Shown here: piece after piece, positions 31,700-41,467 of the stretch | Layout: each line of letters starts with the position of its first letter | Numbering within the stretch: the stretch's first letter is position 1 | Source of the DNA: Tridacna crocea | Lineage: Eukaryota; Mollusca; Bivalvia; Cardiida; Cardiidae | Direction of reading: 5' to 3' | Length of the DNA stretch: 64,000 bases | Assembly: GCA_943736015.1 (NCBI GenBank) | Contig: OX031058.1 | Location: 3,549,001 to 3,613,000, forward strand | Position numbers and translations under genes: made by a program | The notes under the pieces: model-generated | Database searches by the model: none | The model's input: only the letters and a program-made list of their open reading frames with translations | What the model was told of the DNA's origin: nothing

Positions 31700-31908
31700 A
31701 TTTTGTAGTAGAGTCAATAGTGTAACAGTTTCTGTCACGTGAATCTGATTTTCCGAAAATATTACGAGAAAGTAACTAATTCATATCTTTTGATTAAGAA
31801 TCAGCTCGAACAAAGAAGTCGTTTGAAATCATCGCGGAAAAAGGAGAAAGTTTCGGTTACTAGCAATTTCTCCTTGTCCCCTCAAGGTTTTCAACTCATT
31901 CAAGGAGA

Positions 31909-32145
31909 GATGAGCCGTGCTCTGTGAAAAGGGGGCTTATTGCATCTGCGAAAAGTATCGACCCAGGTCAGCCAACGCAGTCTGCGCAGGCAGACCTGGG
32001 CCGAAACATTTCGCTATTGGTCAATTTTCTGTATGTCAAAGGACCATTCTACCTCGTGATCAAGTTGGTTATGGAAATAAGTGGCTCCTACGGACCTATA
32101 ACTGGACCTATAACTATGTGATGACTTTGGCTAGTACCGTGTATA
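31909..32145 (+). mobile_element. Family D MITE, right end missing
   Basis: GAGCCGTGCTCTGTGAAAAG then the hairpin at 31970-32007 (GACCCAGGTCAGCC facing GGCAGACCTGGGCC), then D internal sequence. Confidence 0.75.
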
Positions 32146-32164
32146 ACGTCAAGCCTCTGAAATT

Positions 32165-32236
32165 CTATTAGTCTATCACGGGATAAAGAATTTTTCATTG
32201 GTCTATCACGGGATTAAAGAATTTTTTCATTATCGG
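32165..32236 (+). repeat. Tandem duplication of about 32 bp
   Basis: GTCTATCACGGGATAAAGAA is followed directly by GTCTATCACGGGATTAAAGA, each with TTTTTCATT. Confidence 0.8.
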
Positions 32237-33576
32237 ACACCCTTACTATAAACAGCACATTAGCGAATCCCTCTTTATTCTTAGGTAGCAGTACACGGTT
32301 GTCGGCTTAACTCGTCTCTGTCCGCCATACGCCGAACTGAACTTCCTCAAACAAAGGTCTATATAGTCAGCCTGAAATTATAAGGAGGACTGAAATGCAA
32401 CAGCACAATCCTAATTCTTTAGATTTTATCAATAAATCATGTTCAACTAGTGAAATAGTGATATCAATGATCAATATAAGCAAGTGACATGGTCGGGAAA
32501 AAAATGCCATTTTAGCCTATATTCCAAAATTCACAAAATCCAAACCCAGGAAGCTAGCCTGAAAATGCCAAGCTGAAGTGAAACTCCAAACAACACATAA
32601 TCTGAGAATAAAATCCAAAATAGCACATTACCATGCCGTTTTTTCGCAATCTTTCGTGCCCTGACCCTACCCTTGTTTTCTCCGCTAAAAACAGCCGCTT
32701 GTTCCATGACCCCTAACTTTCGCATTTTGGGTCAAAACTATAGAACAAAGAAAGAAAAAACATGACCCCCCGTTTCACATACAAAACAAATGCTTCTTTT
32801 CCTTAATCTAACACAATTCATGGATGTAATAACTACTCTTCTTATCAAAATTGCATTAAAAACCTACTTTACTCACTTATTTCTAATTTTGAACCCTGGC
32901 CAATTCGAAGCAAACTGTTTACTTGTGCCTTAATAAGTACAGCAAAGAGGTAGTTGCCACTGTGCTATTTAAAGTAACGGTGTTAAAAAATTCACTATTC
33001 CGTAATACATACCGGTCATGCACCAATATGCTTTTATGATTGTTCTATGATCGACCAAGGAAAATTTTATTATTCTGTGATGGATCAATGGAAATTCAAA
33101 GGCCTGTTGTTTAACGGAGATGCAGTAAGCCCCTTTTGCGAGAGCGCGGTTATATAATAATTAATTGTTCACATCTGATTTGCCATCTACAAATGCTTCC
33201 CTGTTTACAAGTACAACTCTGTCGTTGGGCAAAAGGGGTAAGGCTTAATATACACAAGTCACAAAATTATACGAATTTAGAACGTTTGGTAAATACAGCA
33301 CGTGATCAGAGAAAAATGTTGCAGACTACCTTCCTCCCCCATTTTCCCCCCCAAAAGAGACGGCAAACAGGCAAACGTGCATGCATGTCTTGTACGTAAT
33401 TGCCTTCTTGCGGCCGTAACCGATAACTGAGAAACACTTCAACGGGAATTTTCCAGGGGATAGTAAAGATCAAAGCAGTGCTTTTACCAGGAAAAAAGAT
33501 ACTTTCGTCGTATCTGCAATGTAGATCTGACAGAAGATTCCACCTTCCGTGCAGCGTGTTATTTCAATCAACATAT
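32237..33576. other. Mostly unassigned; family D right-end fragment near 33115
   Basis: GAGATGCAGTAAGCCCCTTT (33118-) is a D right end. The frames at 32531-32725 (-) and 33136-33399 (+) show no domain. Confidence 0.4.
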
Positions 33577-33785
33577 ATGTGTGGTGTCCGTGGCTGAGAG
33601 GTACAGCGTCGACCTCATGACCATAAGGTCCTGAGTTCGATACCCAGGAGCGGCTATCAACTTTGGGATTTTTCATTGGTCCACACATTCGGCGCGAGTA
33701 CCAGTGTAGTTCCCAGGAAGCAGAATCGAGAGAGATTAGTATAAGTTGTTAGAACTTGTTTCTCAATCGATGTAAAAATAAATAT
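33577..33785 (+). mobile_element. SINE family S2, copy 1
   Basis: tRNA-like head with A box TGGCTGAGAGGTACAGCG and B box GAGTTCGATACCC; body TTTGGGATTTTTCATTGGTC and CCCAGGAAGCAGAATCGAGA. Further copies at 38648 (-) and 58363 (+). Confidence 0.8.
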
Positions 33786-33847
33786 GTTTAAACTAATCAA
33801 CATAAATGGTTCTATAGTCGCCATTAGCAGCCAAAGGGTTTATCAAG

Positions 33848-34074
33848 TTAACTCTTTACCAAACGACAAAATTTTAGACTGGTCCAAATTGAAAGCACTT
33901 GCAGACGACAAAATAAAGGTAACTCTAAAATTGAAATTTGTATACAGCAGGTTAGAAAACATTGTGGGAAAAGGAGAAAATGCTGGTTACCAGCATTTTC
34001 TCCTTTTCCCTCAATGTTTTCAAAAGGCTTTTTTTTCTTTCAGGATCGTTAAAAGTCGGGATTGTGTGGTAAAG
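33848..34074 (+). mobile_element. Family pB-A MITE, near full length
   Basis: TTAACTCTTTACCAAACGAC to GGATTGTGTGGTAAAG, right TTAA lost. The core GCTGGTTACCAGC has one changed base in the outer right arm (CCCTCAATG). Confidence 0.85.
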
Positions 34075-34089
34075 ATCTATCATGCTGAA

Positions 34090-34275
34090 TAACTAAAATG
34101 AAAATTTTCATTTCGATAGTAAAAAAACCCAAATATTGCTATGTAAAAGTTATGGTTTTGGGGAATTACATCTTCCTATCAGACAGTGGAGATCCAAGAT
34201 CAGACTGCACGTTCTGTGCAGTCTGATCTTGATCTCCGCTGTCTGCAAAAGGTCAGTGAGTCGAGCATAGCAGTC
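34090..34275. mobile_element. Family pB-C MITE, reverse orientation
   Basis: The hairpin at 34179-34246 is nearly perfect (GCAGTCTGATCTTGATC facing GATCCAAGATCAGACTGC, loop GTTCT). GCAAAAGGTCAGTGAGTCGA follows, the family's left-end interior on the other strand. Confidence 0.7.
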
Positions 34276-34551
34276 TAAGGCTTGAAATAGAAGAATCTCT
34301 GCAAAAACAATTACCGGTGAACTGTTACAACTGCAAATTAAATTGCAGACAATGAGCGTCTTCTGAATACCGAAGACTTTTAGATAAAAACCCTTTGCGC
34401 GTTGTACACGAGTTTTGGGTCTACTTCGAGGCGAGGGTTGGCAAAGATCAGACAACACGTATATTACCAAGATGAATCTGCACGAGTATTCTGACCCTTG
34501 CATATAATATCCTCCTAAATGCCTATAAGAAGAAAAATAAACGAGCACTTG

Positions 34552-34800
34552 TTCTCTGCTCTGTGAAAAGGGGGCTTAATGCGTCTTCAAAATAAAAGTA
34601 TTAATCCAGGCTGACCTGGGCTGAAAACCTTTTTGCTATTCGTGAATTTCTGCAGCTTAGAAGGGTAGATCTAGTAAAAAAAAAATGCAGAAAATTGACC
34701 GATAGCAAAAAGTTTTCGACCCATGTCAGCCCGCGCGGACTCTACAGGCTGACGAAACTTTTTTGAGAAATGTATGAAGACCCCTTTTTACACAGCATGA
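34552..34800. mobile_element. Two family D fragments in opposite orientation
   Basis: 34552-34680 reads from the left end (CTCTGTGAAAAGGGGGCTTA). 34685-34800 reads ATGCAGAAAATTGACCGATA and ends CCCCTTTTTACACAGCATGA. They may be one rearranged element. Confidence 0.6.
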
Positions 34801-34801
34801 C

Positions 34802-35033
34802 TTAACCCTTAACCACACGATCCCGAGTTTTAACGACCCTGAGAAAGAGGCCTTTTGAAAACATTGTTGGAAAAGGAGAAAATGCTGGTAACTAGCATTT
34901 TTCTCCTTTTCACACTATGTTTTTTCGTCCCTAGCAAAGACAGAAATCATTATTTAAGCTTCATTTGGTTTGTCTGCTGCAAGAGCTTTCAAATTGGTAT
35001 GTTCCAAAATTTGGTTTTTTGGTAAAGGGTTAA
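34802..35033 (-). mobile_element. Family pB-A MITE, full length
   Basis: TTAACCCTTAACCACACGAT to TTTTTTGGTAAAGGGTTAA, with core GCTGGTAACTAGC and one extra T in the right arm. It starts just after the D fragment. Confidence 0.85.
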
Positions 35034-35248
35034 TTATATTGGAAGAAGAAAGGCAATAACATATATACGAAAGTTCACGCTCTGACGTCATTTCATCTGG
35101 GCTCGTTGTCATAAAAAATCTTGTATATTGATGAAATTTGTTGTGTGAAGAACAATTCATTTAGAACAGACCGTCGGCGCAGTCCTCCTTATTAAGTATT
35201 TATGGGATTTTTTCCCCCGCGGACTTTGCTGGGCCAATAGCCGTATAT

Positions 35249-35508
35249 TGCCAGCAATACACGAAAAGTGGCATTCGGACAATTGCGTAAAGTGTCGTTT
35301 CGGATCAGCCTGCGCTTTCCGCGCAGGCTGATCGGAGACAACACTTTCCGATTATGTGTGATTTTCAGTTTCACGCAAGTGTACTGTGTGACAAAATCTA
35401 ATGTTTAAGAAAAGTATCTTCGAGGATTAGACTGTGCGGACTGCACAGGCTGATCCGAGACGGCACTTTACGCATATTTTCGAACGACTCTTTTTGCATG
35501 TTGCAGGA
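35249..35508 (+). mobile_element. Family E MITE, full length
   Basis: Ends CCAGCAATACACGAAAAGTG and GCATGTTGCAGG; two hairpins, the first with loop TTTCC in place of AGTCC. Confidence 0.8.
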
Positions 35509-35821
35509 CAATTATATCATATAATATTTAAATGTCTGTACTTTTTTTACGCGGTAAGTACTATAGTTGTTTTCAACCGAAAGCCAATGGACAATTTATA
35601 ATCGTAATCTTTGATGTCTTTCACGAAATATTATGACAAAGAATGGCCTGCATTCACATTCATACTCAGTCTAAAATTAGTCTCAGTAATGAGACGTTTA
35701 CGGTTTACGATACGTCTTTTCATATTTAGACGTTTATTGCGCACCGTACCGTCTCAAGTCCAACGTGAGTTTTCCTGTAGAAAAGCCACAGCGCTATATA
35801 CTTATCTTCTGTTTCGTCGAT

Positions 35822-36033
35822 TTAACCCTTTACAACACGACACATTTTTAGACGGGTCTAAACTCAAAGCACTAGCGGACGACAAAATACATGTAACTCA
35901 AAAATTAAAATCTGTTTTCAGCAGGGTAGAAAACATTGTGGGAAAAGGAGAAAATGCATTTTCTCCTTTTCCCACATTGTTTTCAAAATGCTTCTCTCTC
36001 AGGGTCGTAAAAACCAGGGATTGTTTGGTAATC
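35822..36033 (+). mobile_element. Family pB-A MITE lacking the central 13 bp
   Basis: TTAACCCTTTACAACACGAC to TGTTTGGTAA. The core reads GAGAAAATGCATTTTCTC, so the GCTGGTAACCAGC centre is gone while the arms are intact and symmetric. Confidence 0.8.
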
Positions 36034-36035
36034 TT

Positions 36036-36214
36036 TATTGCCGCGGAGTATATTCGCCTCTCACCTCTGCTGAAGCATGTGAGAAAAGTAGTCGGTGGCT
36101 TTGGAAAGAAACTGGTGTTAGTACTGGTGTGGGAAAGCCAGGAAACACATGTGCGTCACCGACCGCCATGATATGACCTTAGCTGTTAAAGTGGCGGTAA
36201 ACCCCAATACAACC
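36036..36214 (+). mobile_element. SINE family S3, 5' truncated
   Basis: It joins at GCCGCGGAGTATATTCGCC and continues through GGCTTTGGAAAGAAACTG and GAAAGCCAGGAAACACATG to GTGGCGGTAAACCCCAATAC. Confidence 0.75.
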
Positions 36215-36739
36215 AATTTATTGCCGCAGAATGCCATTAATTTTTAGTGAAACGTTTGACCAAGGTCGAATTATTTTTTAATATTTCATCACCTAAACGG
36301 TTTTAGAAGTCATGTGTATTTATAATACGCAAATCTAAAAAAATATAACGATATTAATTGTGTTTATAGCCATTTTGTGTCTATATTTGGAAAGGTAAAC
36401 ATATTTATTGAGAGATGGATCAAACTATTTTCAGCCTCATTAGCCCAAGGCCAGCGTACTCATATCATGGTCTTATAATAATTGGCCCGCAACACATGAA
36501 AAGAGGCATTCGGACTTTTGCGTAAAGTGTCGTCTCGGATCAGCCTGCGCAGTATATGTACGATCCGGATGAAGGTAGGGTTTTGAAGCGGAAAAATGCT
36601 GGTAAACATTTTTTTTTTCCCAGGTGTACTCTGTCATCCCAAAGAAATAATCCCGTCATTCGGAACAGATTCACATCGTCCTCGGCAATTGATTTCAGTT
36701 TCAAAGGGTGAATTTTTGTCGTCTAGGTAAGAGCTGAAG
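36215..36739. mobile_element. Family E (36489-36556) and pB-A (36570-36736) fragments
   Basis: CAACACATGAAAAGAGGCAT is an E left end cut at the first hairpin. GCGGAAAAATGCTGGTAAAC and TTTTTGTCGTCTAGGTAAGA are pB-A pieces. 36215-36488 holds nothing recognised. Confidence 0.5.
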
Positions 36740-36907
36740 GGGTCCCTATAAAGTAAGAAACGGAACCGAAACGAAACGCAACGAAACGGAACGAAACGTT
36801 ACGAAACGGAACGAAACGCAACGAAACGCAACGAAACGGAACGAAACGAAACGAAATAGAACGAAACGGAATATAACGAGAACGAAACGAAACGGAACGA
36901 AACGAAA
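36740..36907 (+). repeat. ACGAAACGGA array with flank GGGTCCCTATAAAGT
   Basis: A 5- or 10-bp unit (ACGAA/ACGGA, ACGAA/ACGCA) is repeated for about 145 bp, preceded by GGGTCCCTATAAAGTAAGAA. The same flank plus array occurs inverted at 41085-41283. Confidence 0.85.
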
Positions 36908-37204
36908 TTAAATCTAGCAGCGTTTTTTTTTTTTTTTAAACTTATCTTTTTGTCTCAATTTATCGTTTTTCTGTTGTACTGTTTCCAATTGTTTTATCAC
37001 ACAGTGTATGCAAGACACATAAGGATTATGTCGCTGAATTTTTGCGATTATTTTGCATTGAAAATCTGGTCAAAGTCAAGATTAAGCACTTAAAACGATA
37101 ATCCTCTACAATGGGGGTGTGGTTTTAAGGTTGCACAAAAAACATATTAGGTGCACTTTCAAATATTTGACGTGTAGAGAAAATTTAAATCTGTTCTGTC
37201 ACTA

Positions 37205-37436
37205 TGGTATCAGAGTATTATCACAGGGCGCCGGGTTCGATACCCGGTTGTGGCGAACTTTCTTTCCGGCGTATTTTCGCCTCTCACCTCTGCTGAAGCA
37301 TGTGAGAAAAGTAGTTGGTGGCTTTGGAAAGAAAGTTGTGTTAGTACCGGTGTGAGAAAGCCAGGAAACACATGTGCGTCACCAACCGCCATGATATGAC
37401 CTTAGCTGTTAAAGTGGCGTTAAACCCCAATACAAC
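37205..37436 (+). mobile_element. SINE family S3, most complete copy
   Basis: B box GGGTTCGATACCC is followed by CTTTGGAAAGAAAGTTGTG, GTGAGAAAGCCAGGAAACAC and the tail GTGGCGTTAAACCCCAATAC. The A box region is poor. Confidence 0.8.
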
Positions 37437-37440
37437 AGGG

Positions 37441-37665
37441 CGCCGGAATATGGCGAGCCTGGGTAGCACAGTTGGTAGCGTACAGGACTTGAGAACAAGG
37501 GTCGCCAGTTCAAATATCCATTCGACAAATTTCTTTCCAAAGATTAATGATAGTCATTGCCACAGGATTCATTCCTCTCTCTCTCCAGTGATCACCGATA
37601 GTAAGCGATTAAAAGCAGCCAGTGGCTTGGGAAGATTATTACTCTCGAAGTACTTGTAAAAAGAA
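37441..37665 (+). mobile_element. SINE family S1, 3' part altered
   Basis: GGGTAGCACAGTTGGTAGCG (A box) and CCAGTTCAAATATCC (B box) are followed by CACAGGATTCATTCCTCTCT. The family tail is missing. It directly follows the S3 copy. Confidence 0.75.
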
Positions 37666-37735
37666 CTGCAGGAAAACACAGATAGGTTTAATGCAGCGAT
37701 TTTGTTTGGTTTGTATGAGAGTTTAATGCCTTTTT

Positions 37736-37862
37736 AACAGCGTAGGTCATATCATGGCGGTCAGTGTCGCACTAATGTGTTTCCTGGCTTTTTCACACCA
37801 GTACTGACCAGGTCCAGGTCACGAGTCTGATGCGCTAACCACTGAGCTATCCGGCCGGGCCC
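37736..37862 (-). mobile_element. SINE S3-type with short body
   Basis: The reverse strand reads GCCGGATAGCTCAGTGGTTA (A box), then passes directly to GTACTGGTGTGAAAAAGCCA and the S3 tail region, lacking most of the middle. Confidence 0.7.
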
Positions 37863-37904
37863 AATGTAGCGATGCATGCATGCAACGATACAACTCATGT
37901 TGTA

Positions 37905-38046
37905 AAGGGCGTTAAATCTTAAGACATTGTAGTAAAGAGAGAAAATGCTGGTAACAAACATTTTATCCTTTTCTTAAAACATTTTCAAAAGTAGAAGTAT
38001 TCTCCTTTAGGGGCGGTGAAACTCATGGTTTTGTAACAAAGGGTTT
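37905..38046 (+). mobile_element. Degenerate family pB-A MITE
   Basis: GAGAAAATGCTGGTAACAAA and TTTATCCTTTTC are a broken core; TTTTGTAACAAAGGG is the decayed right end. Confidence 0.5.
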
Positions 38047-38099
38047 GTTTCTTTCATGTTTAAATCGAAAACTGAGGTCATATCTGTTCTGCAATGAGA

Positions 38100-38250
38100 G
38101 CTGTGATCGTATGGTGGTTAGTGCTTTGCGAAGTAGCCGACATTTCCGGTTCGAATCCTGGTCACGGCAGGTCTGTGACCGTCGCTATCTCGGCACAGCT
38201 TAACAAATTTTAGCTGGCCTTTGGGTTGTAAGGCGTCTTACACCACTTTT
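38100..38250 (+). mobile_element. tRNA-derived SINE-like element (single copy)
   Basis: The head has a paired acceptor (GCTGTGA / TCACGGC), A box TATGGTGGTTAGTG and B box GGTTCGAATCC. The anticodon arm is badly mismatched and T33 is absent, so I read a SINE head, not a tRNA gene. The body ends GTTGTAAGGCGTCTTACACC. Confidence 0.55.
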
Positions 38251-38392
38251 CATACGATTTCAATTCTATGACTGCATCGGTTGACTCTGCTGACGTTTTT
38301 TATTGTTTTTACCACCCAAGCAATTTCATCTCTTTCCTCTTTGTTGTGCATGTTGTTGAAAATGTAACACTACGATTAGATACGAGCCTTGC

Positions 38393-38605
38393 TTTTGGCA
38401 AAAGGGGGTTTAATGCCTCGCAGTTATGCATGATACCAAGTAGGTCATCATATTATTATGGATACATAATTTCCCTCTTTGTTTAAAAGCCGACTAAATC
38501 ACGAGGTACACTGGTCCTTTGACAGGTAGAATATTGACTAGGTAGAATATTGACTAACTAGCAAACATTTTCAACTGAGATCAGCCTGCACAGATTGCGC
38601 CATGC
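38393..38605 (+). mobile_element. Family D MITE, right half lost
   Basis: GCCTTGCTTTTGGCAAAAGG then D interior, including a short local duplication of GGTAGAATATTGACTA, ending in a partial hairpin arm GATCAGCCTGCACAG. Confidence 0.65.
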
Positions 38606-38647
38606 AGCGATACAACTGATATAATGTTTAGTTGAAACATTTTTATC

Positions 38648-38862
38648 TTACATCGACTGAAAAACAAGTTCTTACAACTTGTACTTATCTCTAGCTATTC
38701 TGCTTCCTCGGAACTAAACCAGTACTCGCGCCAAATGTGTGGGCTAATGAAAAATCTCAAAGCTGACACCCGCTCCCGTATATCGAACTCGGGACCTGAT
38801 GATTATGAGGCCGGCGCTCAACCCTACGACCACGGACGCCACACAATAATGTTGAAAAGGGT
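38648..38862 (-). mobile_element. SINE family S2, copy 2
   Basis: The reverse strand gives GGCGTCCGTGGTCGTAGGGT, B box GAGTTCGATATACGG, body TTTGAGATTTTTCATTAGCC and the AAGCAGAATAGCTAGAG region. Confidence 0.8.
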
Positions 38863-38953
38863 GTTAGACACTATACAGTCAATAAAATCAAGCGTTGGAA
38901 TATTTCAAGTATGTTTTTTTTCCCAGGGTTTTAATTCTTAATTTGAACTATAT

Positions 38954-39214
38954 TCTGTAAAAGAGAGCTTAACGAATCCGTAAACAGTATCCATCCAGGT
39001 CAGCCTGCGCAGTCCCCGCAGGGTGACGTGAGCCGAAACCTTTCCCTATTGGTCACTTTTCTGCACGTCAAAGGACCAGAGTACTTCATGTTACAGTGCA
39101 AAGTTACACACAAAAAAAGACTTCATGGATCTAAAATTGTGTGAGGACCTACTTGGTATCGTGCATCACGGAGATATATTAAGCCCCCTTTTGCCGGAGC
39201 ATGGTTCATTGTAT
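38954..39214 (+). mobile_element. Family D MITE, full length, empty TTAA site
   Basis: Left end TATTCTGTAAAAGAGAGCTT, hairpin at 38995-39034, right end ATATTAAGCCCCCTTTTGCC. The TTAA targeted by pB-A elsewhere is intact here. Confidence 0.75.
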
Positions 39215-39487
39215 ATTTTGTGAACTGTAAGTTAGTATTAACTTATTTTAAAGTCGTCTTTTAGAGCTACTGTTAGTTAAAATTTCTTTATGTACTTTTT
39301 AAGAAACCTCTATTTCTATTTAAAATGAACTAGGACAGAGCAAACTGGAAGGTTTCAAACAGTGACTGAAAGGGGAAAATAGTGCATAAAACTTTTGATG
39401 TATCCAGAAACCTTAAAATGAATTGGTACATATGCCGCAGACATATTAATTTCTCTTAGAAAAATAATTTCAAACCTAACATTTTCC
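39215..39487. other. No supported feature
   Basis: AT-rich spacer; no repeat or coding signal recognised. Confidence 0.4.
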
Positions 39488-39712
39488 ACGGTCCTGAGTG
39501 GCTCAGTAGTAAAGCGTAGGACTTGTGACCTGGAGGCTTTGGGCTCAACCCTCACTGGATCCACTGGCTTTTTTGTGGCAAGATCATTCAGAACCCTAGC
39601 CAAGTACTGGTGGAACTCACAATACATGAATCTGTGAGCTGTTGTCGTGATATAACTGAAAAATTGTTGAAAGCGGCGTTCAATCTAAAATCAGTCAATC
39701 ACTCAAAATCGT
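39488..39712 (+). mobile_element. SINE family S4, copy 1
   Basis: A box region TGAGTGGCTCAGTAGTAAAG and B box GGGCTCAACCC, then the tail ATTGTTGAAAGCGGCGTTCA with short AATCA repeats. A reverse copy of the head lies at 49395-49525. Confidence 0.7.
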
Positions 39713-40009
39713 CTGTCCCTGTCTCGACGATTTTTTATGTATGTCTGTTTCATGCAAAAAAAAAGATGTTCAATATATTTAGCCATATTCTGTTACATAA
39801 GGTCTTCGAGGCTTCTTTTTTGGGATAGAAATCAAAGTGATTGAAAAACAGACAGTGCATGAAGAAAGGTGATATCTGCACAAATGTACAAAATTTAACT
39901 AAAGACTCAAAACCGGCATTCTAATTCGCCTGATATAAAATGGATTATTTTTCTAAAGCATCTTGTAAGAATCCAAACCGGTTTCATTAGCGGCAGTAGG
40001 TGTTATCAA
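39713..40009. other. No supported feature
   Basis: Spacer between SINE S4 and SINE S1; nothing recognised. Confidence 0.35.
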
Positions 40010-40325
40010 AAGGTCTCGGTAGCTCAGTCAGTACTGTACAGGACTTGAGAACAGATAGTCGCTGGTTCGATTCCCTACTCTGCCAATTTCTTTTCGAGGA
40101 CTGATGATACTCATTGCAGCAAGATTCATTCCTCTTTCATCGAAGGCCGTTGTGTCGGCGAGGGTTATGTAGAAAAGTAGAAAATGGCTTGTAAACAACG
40201 TTATGTTGAAAACTTTTGTAAGAAATTCCAGGAAAGCACCGATAGACCTGCACTGGCAGCCGCTTTATAATTGAAATTATGTTGAAATTGGCGTTTAACG
40301 CCATACAAAATCAATCATCCATAAT
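40010..40325 (+). mobile_element. SINE family S1, full length
   Basis: A box CGGTAGCTCAGTCAGTACTG, B box GGTTCGATTCC, body GCAAGATTCATTCCTCTTTC, tail GGCGTTTAACGCCATACAAA followed by ATCAATCATC. Confidence 0.8.
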
Positions 40326-40451
40326 CAGTTATCAGTGCATTCAACCTTGCTGTATTTGGACATGAATTTTTAATCACAGTATTTATGGAAACAATAAACA
40401 AAATATCAAGCGGACTGCGACGTATTTGCAGTACTGATGGCTGCCAAAAAC

Positions 40452-40832
40452 CACCTTTGCAAGCCAAGGCTGACGATTAACTACGCTACTCTACCCTTGG
40501 CGGGATTTTTACATTTCCCCCAATACGCTTTTTCATTGGATGCAGCCAGCCTTAACTGCAACGGATGAAATCGCTCGTAGCATTTCATCTTTGAAAAAAA
40601 TAGAATAAGATTGCTACCTTTCGAATAGAAGGTAAACATGGAAACCCACGTGGATGTCTGCTTATCGCTTTCATGTGTATTCGTAAGCGGTTCGTAAACC
40701 GATATTTCATTGGCTTTTAGAAATATGATGTAAAGGGTGTAATAGAGAGCGCATCGGAGAGAATCTCGAAATCGGGCTCAATCAGCCAAGGTAAGATCCA
40801 CGTAGTGATTGTAACCTTGGCTCCCGGAGATG
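40452..40832 (-). mobile_element. Mutator-like MITE (MU), copy 3
   Basis: Ends CACCTTTGCAAGCCAAGG and CCTTGGCTCCCGGAGATG. Flanks GCCAAAAAC (40443-40451) and GCAAGAAAC (40833-40841) match at 7 of 9. Confidence 0.8.
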
Positions 40833-41084
40833 GCAAGAAACATGAAGAACATTTTATTGGAGATTTACGTCATAACAAAGTAAACAATAGTCCAAGTTCA
40901 CTCAAACCAACAATAAAATAAAATGTCTTCATTTAAATTGTCAAAATTCACCAAAGTATCACGATCATAGTGCGCCGTCAAAATTTTTAGTCTTACTTCG
41001 TAACACTTTCGGCAATCAAAAGTAGGGTCATTTACAAAAACAAATTATGTTTTCCTTCTGCTTGATTTTGTACCAAAAATAGCA
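40833..41084. other. No supported feature
   Basis: AT-rich spacer before the pentamer array. Confidence 0.35.
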
Positions 41085-41283
41085 CTCCGTTTCGTTTCGT
41101 TCCGTTTCGTTCTCGTTCCATTCCGTTTCGTTCTATTTCGTTTCGTTTCGTTCCGTTTCGTTGCGTTTCGTTCCGTTTCGTTGCGTTTCGTTTCGTTTCG
41201 TAACGTTTCGTTCCGTTTCGTTGCGTTTCGTTTCGTTTCGTTGCGTTTCGTTTCGGTTCCGTTTCTCACTTTATAGGGACCCG
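41085..41283 (-). repeat. ACGAAACGGA array, inverted copy
   Basis: The same 5- or 10-bp unit as at 36740, read on the minus strand, with its flank (plus strand ACTTTATAGGGACCC) at 41267-41282. A 108-codon frame of KRNET repeats is a translation of the array, not a gene. Confidence 0.85.
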
Positions 41284-41467
41284 AGCTGAAGCCTGCACAT
41301 AGTAAGATAACTGTCCTCAAATGCGAGTTTGGTTTTTGGCAGGTCGCATTCGGGCACAGAAACGATAGCAAAAAAAATGGAGAAATCTCCGCACAGATTT
41401 TTGCACACGTTTAACCTAATATGGGACAAACTGACCACAAATCCTTTACGTCAAATACATTTTTTTT
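41284..41467. other. No supported feature
   Basis: Spacer between the array and P2; nothing recognised. Confidence 0.35.

Noticed and set aside
35611-36171. 186-codon frame (+)
   Set aside because: It runs through a pB-A MITE and a SINE; its second half is repeat sequence.
38100-38172. tRNA gene
   Set aside because: The acceptor stem and B box look good, but the anticodon arm is mismatched and the T before the anticodon is missing; a SINE body follows.
41045-41371. 108-codon frame of KRNET repeats (-)
   Set aside because: It is a pentamer array read in frame, not a repeat protein.
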